This document shows, in pieces, positions 44,541-53,984 of a stretch of DNA of 64,000 nucleotides (positions are counted from its first letter, which is position 1; every line of letters begins with the position of its first letter). The DNA is from Planomicrobium sp. YIM 101495 (GTDB taxonomy: Bacteria > Bacillota > Bacilli > Bacillales_A > Planococcaceae). The stretch is from contig NZ_WLZW01000001.1 of assembly GCF_009707665.1 (NCBI RefSeq), positions 1,426,001 to 1,490,000 of the forward strand. The letters are read 5' to 3'. A model generated the notes under the pieces. It was not told the origin of the DNA, did no database searches, and saw nothing but the letters and a program-made list of their open reading frames with translations. The translations under genes and the position numbers were made by a program.

Positions 44541-45225
44541 CCGGAACGCCTCCTTCCGTAAAGCGCACAAGCCATTCTTCCACTGGCATCAAGCTGAAGG
44601 AAGCGACAAATAGTGCGATCGCCACATGGATAAGCAATAGGACGAACAATAATTTTTTGGGTGGAATGGTCGTGAACGCCCGCACGAACCGGTATTGCAG
44701 CGCGATGATGAGCGCTGTCACGACTGTCAATTGGTTAAAGAAGAACGTCAAGAATGATGCATCCAGGAATGTTGCCGCGAGCGGACCAAACGACAAGATC
44801 GACACCGGCATCGTGAAGCCTGCCAGTGAGAAGATGATGAAGTTTAATGCTTTCTCGATGATCAACAGCGCCACGACATATAGCTGCATGACGATTGCTG
44901 CGCGCCAAGGCATGTCTGTGATGCGGTGAAAAGCGAATGCTGCGCCGTATAGATGGAACGACAAGTAGATTCCTGCCCAGATCAGCACGCCGAAGAGCGA
45001 GACGTAACGTGCCAGCAAGTATGTATCATCCATTCCTGCGGCCATATAAGGCGTCAAGGAAGCGGTGTTCATGCCCCAAATCTCCGGAAGCGCGAATGTC
45101 AGCACCCCGAACAGCAGGACCAGGAAGACGCGCGGACCGAATCCCCGCATTTCCGTTTCGTTCAGATTATGTATGAGTTCCCCTTGTCTTGTGAAGTAAC
45201 GCCAAAATTTAAAGTCGAATATCAT
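44533..45225 (-). CDS. YIP1-family membrane protein
   Basis: 230 residues from ATG 45225 (AGGAAAGGA upstream); a longer frame to 45309 is not supported. About five membrane helices, beginning IFDFKFWRYFTRQGELIHNL and with FHRITDMPWRAAIVMQLYVV. Yip1 proteins in Firmicutes accompany efflux adaptors; the gene is translationally coupled to the adaptor gene. Confidence 0.8.
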   Translation of the reverse strand: MIFDFKFWRYFTRQGELIHNLNETEMRGFGPRVFLVLLFGVLTFALPEIWGMNTASLTPYMAAGMDDTYLLARYVSLFGVLIWAGIYLSFHLYGAAFAFHRITDMPWRAAIVMQLYVVALLIIEKALNFIIFSLAGFTMPVSILSFGPLAATFLDASFLTFFFNQLTVVTALIIALQYRFVRAFTTIPPKKLLFVLLLIHVAIALFVASFSLMPVEEWLVRFTEGGVPVE

Positions 45226-45374
45226 GCGCCTGTTCCTTTCCTCAATCTGCATAACTAACTGTACCAAAATTTCAGCCTTTTTGAAATGCTGAGCAAGCCG
45301 CTTTTTCACGGATTAAATGACAATGATGCAAAAGGCATAGAGAATTATCCATACCCCCTATTTCCAAATAGTAA

Positions 45375-45411
45375 AACTCCCGTCCCCTTTTACCTGGGAC
45401 GGGAGTTTTGT
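45375..45411. terminator. Terminator downstream of the DUF2187 gene
   Basis: AAACTCCCGTCCC-CTTTTACCT-GGGACGGGAGTTTTG just after the stop codon. Confidence 0.85.
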
Positions 45412-45414
45412 CGA

Positions 45415-45639
45415 TTATTCGACGACTGTGTATTTCTTATGGGAAATGACGGTCATATTAGATGGTGCGCCGATCTCTTTAGCGTCTTCCGGAGAGATTT
45501 CGACGATAACGGAATTATCCATGATCTTGAAGATTGTTCCGCTCACTTCCACTCCGTTGCGCGTGAACGTGATCCATTCACCGATTCTGCGTGCTGCCAC
45601 GAATTCCGAAACTTCTTTTTCATGCGGTTGGAAAGCCAT
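45415..45639 (-). CDS. Small DUF2187 (YkvS-like) protein
   Basis: 74 residues from ATG 45639 (AGAGAGG upstream). Contains ARRIGEWITFTRNGVEVSGT and IVEISPEDAKEIG, a small SH3-like KOW-type fold as in the YkvS family of Bacillales. Function unknown; cytoplasmic. Monocistronic. Confidence 0.8.
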   Translation of the reverse strand: MAFQPHEKEVSEFVAARRIGEWITFTRNGVEVSGTIFKIMDNSVIVEISPEDAKEIGAPSNMTVISHKKYTVVE

Positions 45640-45715
45640 CGTTACCACTGCCTCTCTTTTAAGCGATATCGTCCTATTATAACACATTTTTGCGGGAAAA
45701 GCTCCCGTGAAGAAG

Positions 45716-46639
45716 TCACTCTACGCCCGGCAGTATCGTCAATGTGCGTGCATCCGCATCCAGTCGCGCCTTGGCGCCGAGCGGCACGGAGAAATGTGGT
45801 TCGCAGTGACCAATTTTGAAGCCTTTGACGACCGGAATCCCAAGCGGTTTGAAATAATAATCGAGCACTTCATCAAGCGTCAATGTTGGTTCGCCCGGCT
45901 CCGGCTCGGCATTCTTGAAGTCGCCGATGATGACTCCTGCCACTTCCTTGAACTTGTCGGCCATCTTGAATTGGTTCAGAATCGCATCGACTTGCTGGGG
46001 ACTGTTGCCGATTGATTCGATCAGCAAGATCTTCCCTTTAGCATCGAATTCGAAACGTGTGCCGAGACTGCTCCGGAGCAGCGTGATGTTGCCGCCGACC
46101 AGTTCGCCGATCGCCTCGCCGCCGTTGATCGTTTCGAGCGGAGATATTTCATCCGTATAGTGAAGTTCGAACGGTGCGAATAGTTGGCCGAACATGCGCC
46201 CGCTCCGCTCATGGAATTCCGGCTTGCCCACATCCGACGCGAGCATCGGTCCGTGGAACGTCACGAGATCCGCAAGCTGGCCGATCGCCGTATGCAGGAA
46301 CGTGATATCGGAATAGCCCCAGAACACTTTCGGATTTTCCGCGATGAGCGGGTAGTCGATCTGGCCCGCGATGCGCGCAGCTCCGTATCCCCCGCCGGCA
46401 CAGATGATGCCTTTCACTTCCGGGTCCTCGAACATCTCATGCAAGTCCGCAAGACGCTCCTCGTCCGTCCCCGCCAAGTAGCCATTCTTCTCTTCGACGG
46501 ATTTCCCCATCTTGATCCGCAGACCCATTTCTTCCAAAAACGGCAGCGCCTTTTTCAAATTGTCCAAATCGGGCGGGCTCGAAGGTGCAATCACTCCGAC
46601 CAGATCCCCTTTTTCCAAACGTTTCGGCATCGTTCGCAC
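45716..46639 (-). CDS. LD-carboxypeptidase (peptidase S66 family)
   Basis: 307 residues from GTG 46639 (AAGGAG nine bases upstream). DLVGVIAPSSPPD at the N terminus, ICAGGGYGAARI, FWGYSDITFLHTAI (nucleophile Ser) and FHGPMLASDV are S66 motifs; the later Glu/His pair falls in GELVGGNITLL and VIIGDFKNAEP/FKIGHCEPHF. Trims D-Ala from tetrapeptides in peptidoglycan recycling or detoxifies peptide conjugates (MccF-like). Confidence 0.9.
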   Translation of the reverse strand: MRTMPKRLEKGDLVGVIAPSSPPDLDNLKKALPFLEEMGLRIKMGKSVEEKNGYLAGTDEERLADLHEMFEDPEVKGIICAGGGYGAARIAGQIDYPLIAENPKVFWGYSDITFLHTAIGQLADLVTFHGPMLASDVGKPEFHERSGRMFGQLFAPFELHYTDEISPLETINGGEAIGELVGGNITLLRSSLGTRFEFDAKGKILLIESIGNSPQQVDAILNQFKMADKFKEVAGVIIGDFKNAEPEPGEPTLTLDEVLDYYFKPLGIPVVKGFKIGHCEPHFSVPLGAKARLDADARTLTILPGVE

Positions 46640-46753
46640 ATGCGCCAGCTCCTTCTCAACTATTATTTATATTTGTACCTTCCACTTTACCAATGGATTG
46701 GCCATTTCTCAAATTTCGGCTGGCCGCTCTGCGAATGAAAGAGGGTGGGGAGC

Positions 46754-46807
46754 ATATCGCATTTTGTTTCGTCGATATCGCATTTCGACTCGTTCATATC
46801 GCATTTC
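46754..46807 (-). repeat. 21-bp-period array, family GAARTGCGATAT, three units, reversed
   Basis: ATATCGCATTTY starts at 46754, 46775 and 46796, the reverse complement of the 12-mer seen at 5501 and 25252 and at the same 21-base period. Confidence 0.9.
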
Positions 46808-46952
46808 GCCAATTTCCTCGCATACATAAATTTTAGAATTTTTAGTCATTTTGATTCATGTAATTTTATGCACAGCTCTCTATACTTAATACAACTTCAG
46901 ATTACGTCACTGAAGCGCAGCGATTTTCAAGGACCAAACGGAGGGAGCGGGA

Positions 46953-47060
46953 ATGATGATGAACTTTGACGAATGGTTGAAGCTGGACTGGGAAGATCTT
47001 GTGATAGGAGCGGCGGGTTCACTAATTCTCCTGCTTTTCATGTTAGTCACTTTCCTGTAA
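46953..47060 (+). CDS. 35-residue single-pass membrane peptide
   Basis: ATG 46953 follows GGAGGGAG by a good distance, and the frame reads an acidic amphipathic start (NFDEWLKLDWEDL) then one hydrophobic helix (VIGAAGSLILLLFMLVTFL) and stops. A terminator follows. The layout, site plus membrane helix plus terminator, supports a real small membrane protein. No family recognised. Confidence 0.6.
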   Translation: MMMNFDEWLKLDWEDLVIGAAGSLILLLFMLVTFL

Positions 47061-47093
47061 AGCGAGGTGCACCATGCAGAAAACGATCGGCTA

Positions 47094-47133
47094 GAAAACC
47101 TTTTCCTGTTCCGTACAGCGAAAAGGTTTTTTG
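47094..47133 (+). terminator. Terminator of the small membrane peptide gene
   Basis: AAAACCTTTTC paired with GAAAAGGTTTTTTGC. Confidence 0.75.
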
Positions 47134-47138
47134 CATGC

Positions 47139-47178
47139 AAAAACGCCTATCGCCACGTGCTCCGATAGACGTTTTTAT
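47139..47178 (-). terminator. Terminator of the IDEAL-domain gene
   Basis: AAACGCCTATCG...CGATAGACGTTT with A/T tracts on both sides. Confidence 0.65.
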
Positions 47179-47199
47179 TCTGGATTCTGCTTCAAGATC

Positions 47200-47655
47200 C
47201 TAACCTCCATGATATTGCTGTTCCCACAAATCCCGGAACAGGTCTTCGTTTCTGTCGCTCAGTGCGGCATCCATCATCCGATTGAAGTTTTCCTGTTCCA
47301 AAAAAGCGATCACTTCCTGCGCCTCCTGCTTTGCCTCTTCTGCGACTTCCACTCCGCCGACGACCTGTTCGTCTTTCAGAATCGACTGCAAATGAACATG
47401 AATGTCCGAGACCAGCAGCAACTGGTATAGGGGCAGCCTGATGAACCGGTTGCCTTTTTGGAAAACAAACACTTCGGATAAGTTCTCGACTTGGTAAGTT
47501 TCAGTGTTGACGATAATTTCTTTCCCTTCCACCGGCACGAAGTGGAACAGTTCCTTTTCCTTCATGATCGAGAAGTATTGGTATGCGAAAACGAATTTGA
47601 TGAGATGATTCTCCCGCTTCGTGTAAAACGGCTTCATAAGTTTAATGTGCAACAT
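47200..47655 (-). CDS. IDEAL-domain protein
   Basis: 151 residues from ATG 47655 (GGGAGGGG upstream); the frame extends further back without a site. The C terminus FNRMMDAALSDRNEDLFRDLWEQQY is an IDEAL domain, found at the end of YpiB-like and other Bacillales proteins. The N-terminal part (LHIKLMKPFYTKRENHLIKF) is not recognised. Function unknown. Confidence 0.75.
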   Translation of the reverse strand: MLHIKLMKPFYTKRENHLIKFVFAYQYFSIMKEKELFHFVPVEGKEIIVNTETYQVENLSEVFVFQKGNRFIRLPLYQLLLVSDIHVHLQSILKDEQVVGGVEVAEEAKQEAQEVIAFLEQENFNRMMDAALSDRNEDLFRDLWEQQYHGG

Positions 47656-47839
47656 GGCATTCCCCTCCCTTTTGTTTAGAATATTCTGACTTACATCCAG
47701 TTTACCATACTTTTCCCGTTTTCGCTCAGAAAAAAACCCATTCTTTCCTACTGTTCTTGCCACAATGGGCACAGTCCATTTACGGAGTGCCTGAAAGGAC
47801 GTATAATAGAGAGAAAGTCATTTTTTAGGGCGGTGCATT

Positions 47840-49369
47840 ATGGCTACTGTTCAATCTTTAGCAGAACGATTCGATGAAACCATTCAGGATTATATGGCTG
47901 CTGTCGACGATACGCTTCACCCAACGCGTGCGCTGGATGAAGAATTGGTCCGAAAAGCGGTCTTTTTAGTGCGCCGTGGCGCTGTACAGATTTTGTCCTT
48001 CCAGGAAGACCGATTGCTTCTCGAAGCCGTGGTCAGCGATGCCCACGCAGCGAAAGTCGTCCTCAACTTCCAGGCCAAAACTGCTGTTTGTGCATGTCCG
48101 CAAGACGCGCAATGCCGACACAGGCTTGCTGTGATCTTCTACCTTTATCAAAAAGTCGGCTCGCTATCGGAGTGGGTCGCTGCTTGGCGTTCAAAAGAAC
48201 AGCAGACGGTGGCGTTATCAGACAAGCCGTCCCCCCAACAATGGGAAGCATTAATCAAATATATATGGCGGGATCCGATTCCTTCCTACACAGCACGCAA
48301 CTATTTTTACTTTGAACAACTGACTGATGGGCGGATCAAAAACGCGCTGGCGCATATGCCGCTCGAGCGCGAATGGAAAAACCTTTTCAGGACGTATGTC
48401 CATTTCCTTTCGCTGTCGGAAGCATGGGATACATTTTACGAAGGGACCGAAGATGTCCACCATTCCTTCTTCCAAAAATGGTTCGATGAAGAATGGCACG
48501 AACTTGCCGATCTGCTCAGCCAATTGCGCGTGCAGCACCGGACATTCGAGTCGGATGCCTTTTTCGAATTCCTGCGGGACCGTGTGCATTCGTTCATCTT
48601 AGCGGATGATAAGTCCTTTTCGCTGCGTTTCTCTGTGTACCGGCTGTTCTGGACGACGTTGTTCACGAACGACGCACTCCGCAGAGCCGAACGTGCGACG
48701 TTCCACGACATCGACCAGCGCATCGAAGTGTTCTTCAGCATCCTGCTCGGTGAAGACGTCACTATCGAGCCGATCGCGGTACACGAAGTCGCTGATTACA
48801 TCGAGCTGGCGACGCTCGCAGACCGCGAGCAGTTCAACCAGCCGCTACAGGCCAGTTTGCATGCCATCAAACCGCATGTGAAGACGTTCCTGTTCGACAA
48901 GCTGCAATTACAGCAACGTCACGGCTACGTCAAGGACTTGAGCTACTTGTTCTCGCTTATCGACCTGGACGAAGAGAGCTGGGAAGATCTGTTCCACCAG
49001 TTCGGCCACTTTGGCTTGCCTGCGTATTCGATGTACTTGATCGAAAAGAAATTATACAAACAATGGGCGGAGCTGCATCACCTGTACCACTCCCCTCTTT
49101 ACTTCGCGGAGGAATGCGGACTGAGTCAAGTCCAGACAGACGCTCCGGAATACGTGTTGCCGCTCTATCACCGTTATGCGATGGAGCACTTGAAAGAGCG
49201 CAACCGCGCCAGCTACAAACAAGCCGTCCGCATCTGGAAAAAAATGAAGGCCGTCTGCAAACGAAGCGGACAAATGGCATTTTGGCAATCATATTTGACC
49301 GAAATCCGCACGCAGAACAAACGACTGCGCGCATTGCATGAAGAGATGGAGAAAGGAAAGATTTTATGA
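47840..49369 (+). CDS. SWIM zinc-finger protein
   Basis: 509 residues. A SWIM motif near residue 85 (CACPQDAQCRH: CxC...CxH) precedes a long helical region. Its stop overlaps the start of the SNF2 helicase by four bases (ATGA). SWIM proteins paired with SNF2 ATPases are widespread in Bacillales; the SWIM protein presumably binds DNA or the helicase. Process unknown. Confidence 0.88.
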   Translation: MATVQSLAERFDETIQDYMAAVDDTLHPTRALDEELVRKAVFLVRRGAVQILSFQEDRLLLEAVVSDAHAAKVVLNFQAKTAVCACPQDAQCRHRLAVIFYLYQKVGSLSEWVAAWRSKEQQTVALSDKPSPQQWEALIKYIWRDPIPSYTARNYFYFEQLTDGRIKNALAHMPLEREWKNLFRTYVHFLSLSEAWDTFYEGTEDVHHSFFQKWFDEEWHELADLLSQLRVQHRTFESDAFFEFLRDRVHSFILADDKSFSLRFSVYRLFWTTLFTNDALRRAERATFHDIDQRIEVFFSILLGEDVTIEPIAVHEVADYIELATLADREQFNQPLQASLHAIKPHVKTFLFDKLQLQQRHGYVKDLSYLFSLIDLDEESWEDLFHQFGHFGLPAYSMYLIEKKLYKQWAELHHLYHSPLYFAEECGLSQVQTDAPEYVLPLYHRYAMEHLKERNRASYKQAVRIWKKMKAVCKRSGQMAFWQSYLTEIRTQNKRLRALHEEMEKGKIL

Positions 49370-52092
49370 ATCACTTCCTACCCGAAGGAAATCGTTCGTT
49401 CTACTTGAAAATCAACCGGACCGGCCAATTCCGGGTCCAGGCGTTCAATGAAGCCGGAAACCGGATCCCGCCGGAAGTTTGGTCGCCATACCTGTATTTC
49501 CTCGATCAGGAAAGTTTTTTCGGTCTGACCAAGACGATCGATGGACTCGATCTCGTCTTGACCCCTGCTGAATTCGTCCGTCTGTTCCAGCGTGAGCCGA
49601 ACCATTTCGTGAAATTCCAAGGCGCTTCCAAAGAAGATAGCGCATGGATCGAGATGGCCGGTCAAGTGGCTGAAAACTTGAACGATCCGGATCTGTGGAA
49701 TCACATCCATACCGACAACGACGGGATCACGCTCGATGCCGGCTATGCGACAGAGGAAGTGCGGTCGTTCCTGAAAGAGACGATCCTCTTCCAGTTGCAG
49801 CGTAAAGGGCTTACGGTCCAGGACTTGCCCGCTGTCAGCCGATTCGTCAGCGAAGCCGGATGGGATGGACTCGAGCCTGCGGCAGATTATGTCGTCGCCT
49901 TACAGCTGAGCGAACCCGACCTTGACAACTTCTGGACGTTCAAGACGGTGATCCGCTCCAAGCGTGGCAGTGTTTACTGGTCCCCGCCTGTACGGAAAAA
50001 GCACGGGCCAATCGAAGACGCCTTGCCGGAAAAATGGAAACAAGCTGCAGGTGACATCAAACAGCGGCAAGCACTCTTGCTGTCGCTGTGTCCGACCATC
50101 ACGGCTCCCGAAACGGAAGACCGTTTTTACGAAACGCAGTGGACCGATGCAGAAGTGCTCGCCTTCATCCAGCGCGATGCAGAAATCCTGCAAAGTTTCG
50201 GAATCGAAGTATCGATCCCGGCTTGGCTGCAGACGGTACAAGAGTCGAAAGTGCGCGCGAAAGCGACCATCAATTCTTCAGCGCGAAAAGCTTCCGTCGT
50301 CGGACTTGGAGAAATTGTCAACTTCGATTGGAAGTTCTCGTTGAATGGCCACGACTTGAGCATGCAGGACTTCCAGCAGTTGGTTTCGGAAAACCGCGAA
50401 TTCATCCGTGTTGGCAACGAATGGGTACGCGTCGATGCCGGGCTTTTGAAAAAGCTGCGGGAAATGATCGAGCAAGCGGACGAAGCCGACTGGACCATCA
50501 AAGACATGCTGTTCCAAAACGTGCCGGATGAACTATTGGAGTCGCCGGATGATGACCATGACCCACTCATCGACTTCCGCATGAACGACACATTGCGCGG
50601 GTTCCTTGACCGAGTACTCGATAAGCGTGAGCTTCCGGAGACCGAAGTTCCTGCTAATCTGAAGGCGGAACTACGCCCATATCAGAAGGTCGGCTATGAT
50701 TACTTGACCTTCATGCGCCGCGAAGGCTTCGGTCTTTGCCTCGCGGATGATATGGGACTCGGCAAGACCGTCCAGCTGATCGCTTACCTGCTCCACGTGC
50801 ACGATGGCCAGCCACGACAGCCGTCCCTCATCGTCTGCCCGACTTCCGTACTCGGCAACTGGCAGAAGGAACTGGAACGGTTCGGACCGGACTTGAAAGT
50901 CGCCACGCACTACGGCGGCAATCGTCCGCGCGGAGAAGCCTTCACGAAATTCCTGGAATCGGAGCAGCCGGATGTCCTCTTGACGACTTACGGCATCGCT
51001 TCTTCCGATTCCGAGGAATTCGGCGGAATCATCTGGACGAGCATCGCACTCGATGAAGCTCAGAACATCAAGAACATGTACACAAAACAATCGCGGACCA
51101 TCCGCAAATTCAAAGGTGAGCATCACTTGGCACTGACCGGCACACCGATCGAAAACCGGCTGTCCGAGCTTTGGTCGATCTTCGACTTCATCAATAAAGG
51201 ATATCTGTTCCGCATCAAGCAATTCCAGGAGCAGTTCATGATCCCGATCGAGCGGGATGATTCGGATCAGCATAAGGAGCGCTTGCGGAAACGCATCCAG
51301 CCATTCCTGCTGCGCCGGACGAAGAAAGACCCGGACTTGCAGTTGAACTTGCCGGAAAAACAGGAACAGTTGGAATACTGTCCATTGACTCCGGAACAAG
51401 CAGCGCTGTACGAAGGGCTTGTCCAAGATACGGTGGAGAAAATGGAGACGCTCACAGGATTCGAGAAGAAAGGGCTTGTGCTGAAGATGCTCAGCAAACT
51501 GAAGCAACTATGTAACCACCCTGCTCTTTATCTGAAAGAGCCGTATACATCAGCAGCGGAAATTTTGCCGCGTTCTCAAAAGCTGGAGCGTATCGTGTCT
51601 CTGGCGGGGGAAATCGCAGAGCGCGGGGAACAATGCCTGATCTTCACACAATATATCGGCATGGGGCATCTTGTGCAGCAAGCCCTGGATGAATTGTATG
51701 GACTCGAAGTGCCGTTCCTGACCGGCAGCATGCCGAAACAGCAACGGGATTCTTACGTCCAACGCTTTCAGAATGGAGAGTTCCCAGTCTTCGTCCTGTC
51801 CTTGAAGGCAGGCGGTACCGGTTTGAACTTGACCGCAGCCACACATGTACTCCATGCAGACAGATGGTGGAATCCAGCAGTTGAGAACCAGGCGACCGAC
51901 CGCGCTTACCGCATCGGTCAGACCGAATTCGTGCATGTGCATAAATTCGTGACGATCGGGACCATCGAAGAGAAAATCGATTCTTTGCTCGTACAGAAAC
52001 AAGCAATCTCCGACCAGTTCATCCAATCGAGCAATTGGATGACCGAACTGTCGGACACTGAATTGAAAGACCTGCTCACTTATTCCGTATAA
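49366..52092 (+). CDS. SNF2-family DEAD/DEAH-type ATPase/helicase
   Basis: 908 residues. N-terminal about 430 residues are the SNF2-associated bacterial domain; the motor follows: LADDMGLGKTVQLIAY (motif I), TTYGIASSD, LDEAQNIKN (DEAQ box), LTGTPIENRLSELWSIFDFI, FTQYIGMGHLVQQALDEL, LSLKAGGTGLNL and QATDRAYRIGQ (motif VI). A dsDNA translocase that may remodel RNA polymerase or other protein-DNA complexes, as the RapA and ISWI-like relatives do. Coupled to the SWIM gene. Confidence 0.95.
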   Translation: MNHFLPEGNRSFYLKINRTGQFRVQAFNEAGNRIPPEVWSPYLYFLDQESFFGLTKTIDGLDLVLTPAEFVRLFQREPNHFVKFQGASKEDSAWIEMAGQVAENLNDPDLWNHIHTDNDGITLDAGYATEEVRSFLKETILFQLQRKGLTVQDLPAVSRFVSEAGWDGLEPAADYVVALQLSEPDLDNFWTFKTVIRSKRGSVYWSPPVRKKHGPIEDALPEKWKQAAGDIKQRQALLLSLCPTITAPETEDRFYETQWTDAEVLAFIQRDAEILQSFGIEVSIPAWLQTVQESKVRAKATINSSARKASVVGLGEIVNFDWKFSLNGHDLSMQDFQQLVSENREFIRVGNEWVRVDAGLLKKLREMIEQADEADWTIKDMLFQNVPDELLESPDDDHDPLIDFRMNDTLRGFLDRVLDKRELPETEVPANLKAELRPYQKVGYDYLTFMRREGFGLCLADDMGLGKTVQLIAYLLHVHDGQPRQPSLIVCPTSVLGNWQKELERFGPDLKVATHYGGNRPRGEAFTKFLESEQPDVLLTTYGIASSDSEEFGGIIWTSIALDEAQNIKNMYTKQSRTIRKFKGEHHLALTGTPIENRLSELWSIFDFINKGYLFRIKQFQEQFMIPIERDDSDQHKERLRKRIQPFLLRRTKKDPDLQLNLPEKQEQLEYCPLTPEQAALYEGLVQDTVEKMETLTGFEKKGLVLKMLSKLKQLCNHPALYLKEPYTSAAEILPRSQKLERIVSLAGEIAERGEQCLIFTQYIGMGHLVQQALDELYGLEVPFLTGSMPKQQRDSYVQRFQNGEFPVFVLSLKAGGTGLNLTAATHVLHADRWWNPAVENQATDRAYRIGQTEFVHVHKFVTIGTIEEKIDSLLVQKQAISDQFIQSSNWMTELSDTELKDLLTYSV

Positions 52093-52131
52093 AGAATCCG
52101 GCCGACAATCCCCTATCGGCCGGATTCTTTT
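52093..52131. terminator. Bidirectional terminator
   Basis: AAGAATCCGGCCGA-CAATCCCCTA-TCGGCCGGATTCTTTT between the SNF2 gene (+) and the small ORF/ssb pair (-). Confidence 0.85.
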
Positions 52132-52294
52132 ATTTCGTATAGGTGATTTGCTCCTTCACATCTGCGGAACGGAAGATTGCTTTCAGCTCACTTAGCTCCC
52201 GCTCCGCTTCTGCCAGGCGCTGATGTAGCAATGCGGTCAACTTGATCAATTGCTCCATATGAAACTCCAGTTGCAGTTGCGATTCTTTAGGCAT
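52130..52294 (-). CDS. Small coiled-coil protein downstream of ssb
   Basis: 54 residues from ATG 52294 (GGAGG ten bases upstream; a longer frame to 52315 is not supported). MEQLIKLTALLHQRLAEAER is a heptad-like helix. It lies 25 bases after the single-strand-binding gene in the same orientation and is probably cotranscribed. No family recognised. Confidence 0.6.
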   Translation of the reverse strand: MPKESQLQLEFHMEQLIKLTALLHQRLAEAERELSELKAIFRSADVKEQITYTK

Positions 52295-52318
52295 TCTAAG
52301 GGCTCCTCCATTCAAAGA

Positions 52319-52735
52319 TTAAGTATAGACGTTGACACCTGTCGTGCCAGGCGGTTGAAAATTGAAATCCGATTCGGACTGCGGGACCGACTGACCCTGT
52401 CCTTCCTCTTCTTTCGCTTTCCGGTTATCAAGAAAACGGACGTGTTCCCCGATCACTTCCGTCACATATGCACGGGTTCCGTCTTCCCGGTCATAATGAC
52501 GTGACTGCAGCCTTCCAGATAAGGCGATCAGCGATCCTTTGACACAATACTTCGCGACATTTTGCGCTTGTTTCCCCCAGATAGAACACAAGACAAAATC
52601 CGCTTCGATCTCTCCTTGCACGTTCTTGAAATTCCGCGAAACTGCGAGAATGAAGCTTGTCCTCGTGCGCCCTTCACTCATTTCACGCATGCTCGGGTCT
52701 TTCGTCAACCTGCCGACCATTCCTACTTGATTCAT
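52319..52735 (-). CDS. ssbB: Single-stranded DNA-binding protein (SsbB-like)
   Basis: 138 residues. OB fold with MNQVGMVGRLTKDPSMREM, FILAVSRNFKNVQGEIEADF and IALSGRLQSRHYDREDGTRA. Lacks the acidic DDDLPF-type tip of housekeeping SSB, ending GTTGVNVYT instead, as expected for the competence-linked SsbB (YwpH) paralogue; the neighbourhood with fabZ and YwpF-like genes agrees with the B. subtilis ywp order. Binds incoming ssDNA. Confidence 0.88.
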   Translation of the reverse strand: MNQVGMVGRLTKDPSMREMSEGRTRTSFILAVSRNFKNVQGEIEADFVLCSIWGKQAQNVAKYCVKGSLIALSGRLQSRHYDREDGTRAYVTEVIGEHVRFLDNRKAKEEEGQGQSVPQSESDFNFQPPGTTGVNVYT

Positions 52736-53004
52736 CGATTCACCTCCTTCCGGTTAAGATGAGTCTATTAAAAGACTGCATGTCCGGCAACTCGCGAAAT
52801 TCGATAAACCCGCACTTTTCTTCGATTAAATTTCACTTTTGGACTGTTGTGCAAAAAAGTTAATTCACGGAAATTCCGTCGGCTATGCCACGCTCCATTT
52901 CGACACTCAAATTCAAAAATGATTTTTGGCATTTCCGTAAATAATCGAAGAAGCTTTGGCTGCTATGCTATACTGAAAAAAAGACCTTACCGGAGGGGAA
53001 TTGT

Positions 53005-53436
53005 GTGAAAACCTTTAAATTGCTGTCTTTCAGCCTTGTCGAGAATGAAGAGGTCGAGTACCCATTGATCGACGGAATCATCATCAACCAGGAAAATAGC
53101 CACCGTTCGTGGGTGTTGGAGATGTTGATGGAGCATCAGCATAAAGACGTCTTCAACCGCCTGCAGGAAATCGGGGATGTCGTCGACGTGAATGTCGTCA
53201 TTTCGTATCCTGGGAACGAACCTGCACCGTTCGAAGTAGCGGTTTACGGAGTCAAACCAATCGGCGAACACATTTCGGTCCTCATGAAAGGGACGTTGAA
53301 ACGCGCACGCCGGAAGTACGCGGAGACCTTACTTTCGGAACTGCTCGAAGATGGACTTTCCGGCGATGAACTGCTGGAGCAATTCGAATCGGATATGCGT
53401 ACACGCCCTGTATTGCGTACAGACGAAGCGAAGTAA
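53005..53436 (+). CDS. YwpF-like protein
   Basis: 143 residues from GTG 53005 (GGAGGGG upstream). Begins KTFKLLSFSLVENEEVEYPL; 7-strand beta part then basic/acidic helices (KRARRKYAETLLSELLEDGL). Resembles the YwpF family of Bacillales by position beside ssbB and fabZ. Function unknown. Confidence 0.7.
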   Translation: MKTFKLLSFSLVENEEVEYPLIDGIIINQENSHRSWVLEMLMEHQHKDVFNRLQEIGDVVDVNVVISYPGNEPAPFEVAVYGVKPIGEHISVLMKGTLKRARRKYAETLLSELLEDGLSGDELLEQFESDMRTRPVLRTDEAK

Positions 53437-53457
53437 ACAATAGCGCCCATTACGCAA

Positions 53458-53500
53458 AAAGCCACAGAAACCGCTAGGCGGCCTCTGTGGCTTTTTCTAC
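53458..53500. terminator. Bidirectional terminator
   Basis: AAAGCCACAGA...TCTGTGGCTTTTTC between the convergent YwpF-like gene and the next minus-strand gene. Confidence 0.85.
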
Positions 53501-53507
53501 ATCTAAT

Positions 53508-53888
53508 TCAGTTCAATTGCTTCAGGCGGTTCTCTACGTATGCCGCTTCCGCTTTGCACGAGTATTCGAAGAAGGTGTTCAGCTCTTCTTGCTTCACTTC
53601 AATGCGTGCAATCTGTTCCTCGGAAGGCGGCTCGGATAGAATGCGCTCGATTGTCTCATTCATCTTCTTCGCTACCTCTTCATGGAACACCGGATTCGCG
53701 CGTACTTCCAATGGTACTTTCTTGTACCATCCTGCATTTTCTTCAATGTATGATTTCCATGTTTTGATGAAATCCGTCAGCTCGAAACGTTCTTCGCTCC
53801 ATTCGATATTCGCCATATAATCTTCGAATACTTTGGAGATCGAGCGCGTAATGCTGCTTTTGATTCCGGTGGGCAATGTGCTATACAT
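53508..53888 (-). CDS. Conserved hypothetical helical protein
   Basis: 126 residues, all-helical and charged (SSITRSISKVFEDYMANIEW; EEQIARIEVKQEELNTFFEY). No signal or membrane segment. Length and place between the YwpF-like gene and fabZ recall B. subtilis YwpG, but this is by position only. Start has AGGAGG nine bases upstream. Confidence 0.65.
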   Translation of the reverse strand: MYSTLPTGIKSSITRSISKVFEDYMANIEWSEERFELTDFIKTWKSYIEENAGWYKKVPLEVRANPVFHEEVAKKMNETIERILSEPPSEEQIARIEVKQEELNTFFEYSCKAEAAYVENRLKQLN

Positions 53889-53984
53889 GATGTTTACCTC
53901 CTACTATCGGAAAAAGAATAACAGCTCTCAGTGCGTGTTGTTCTTTTCTATGTATTTCATCTATGCGGCGGCGACAGGTACGAT

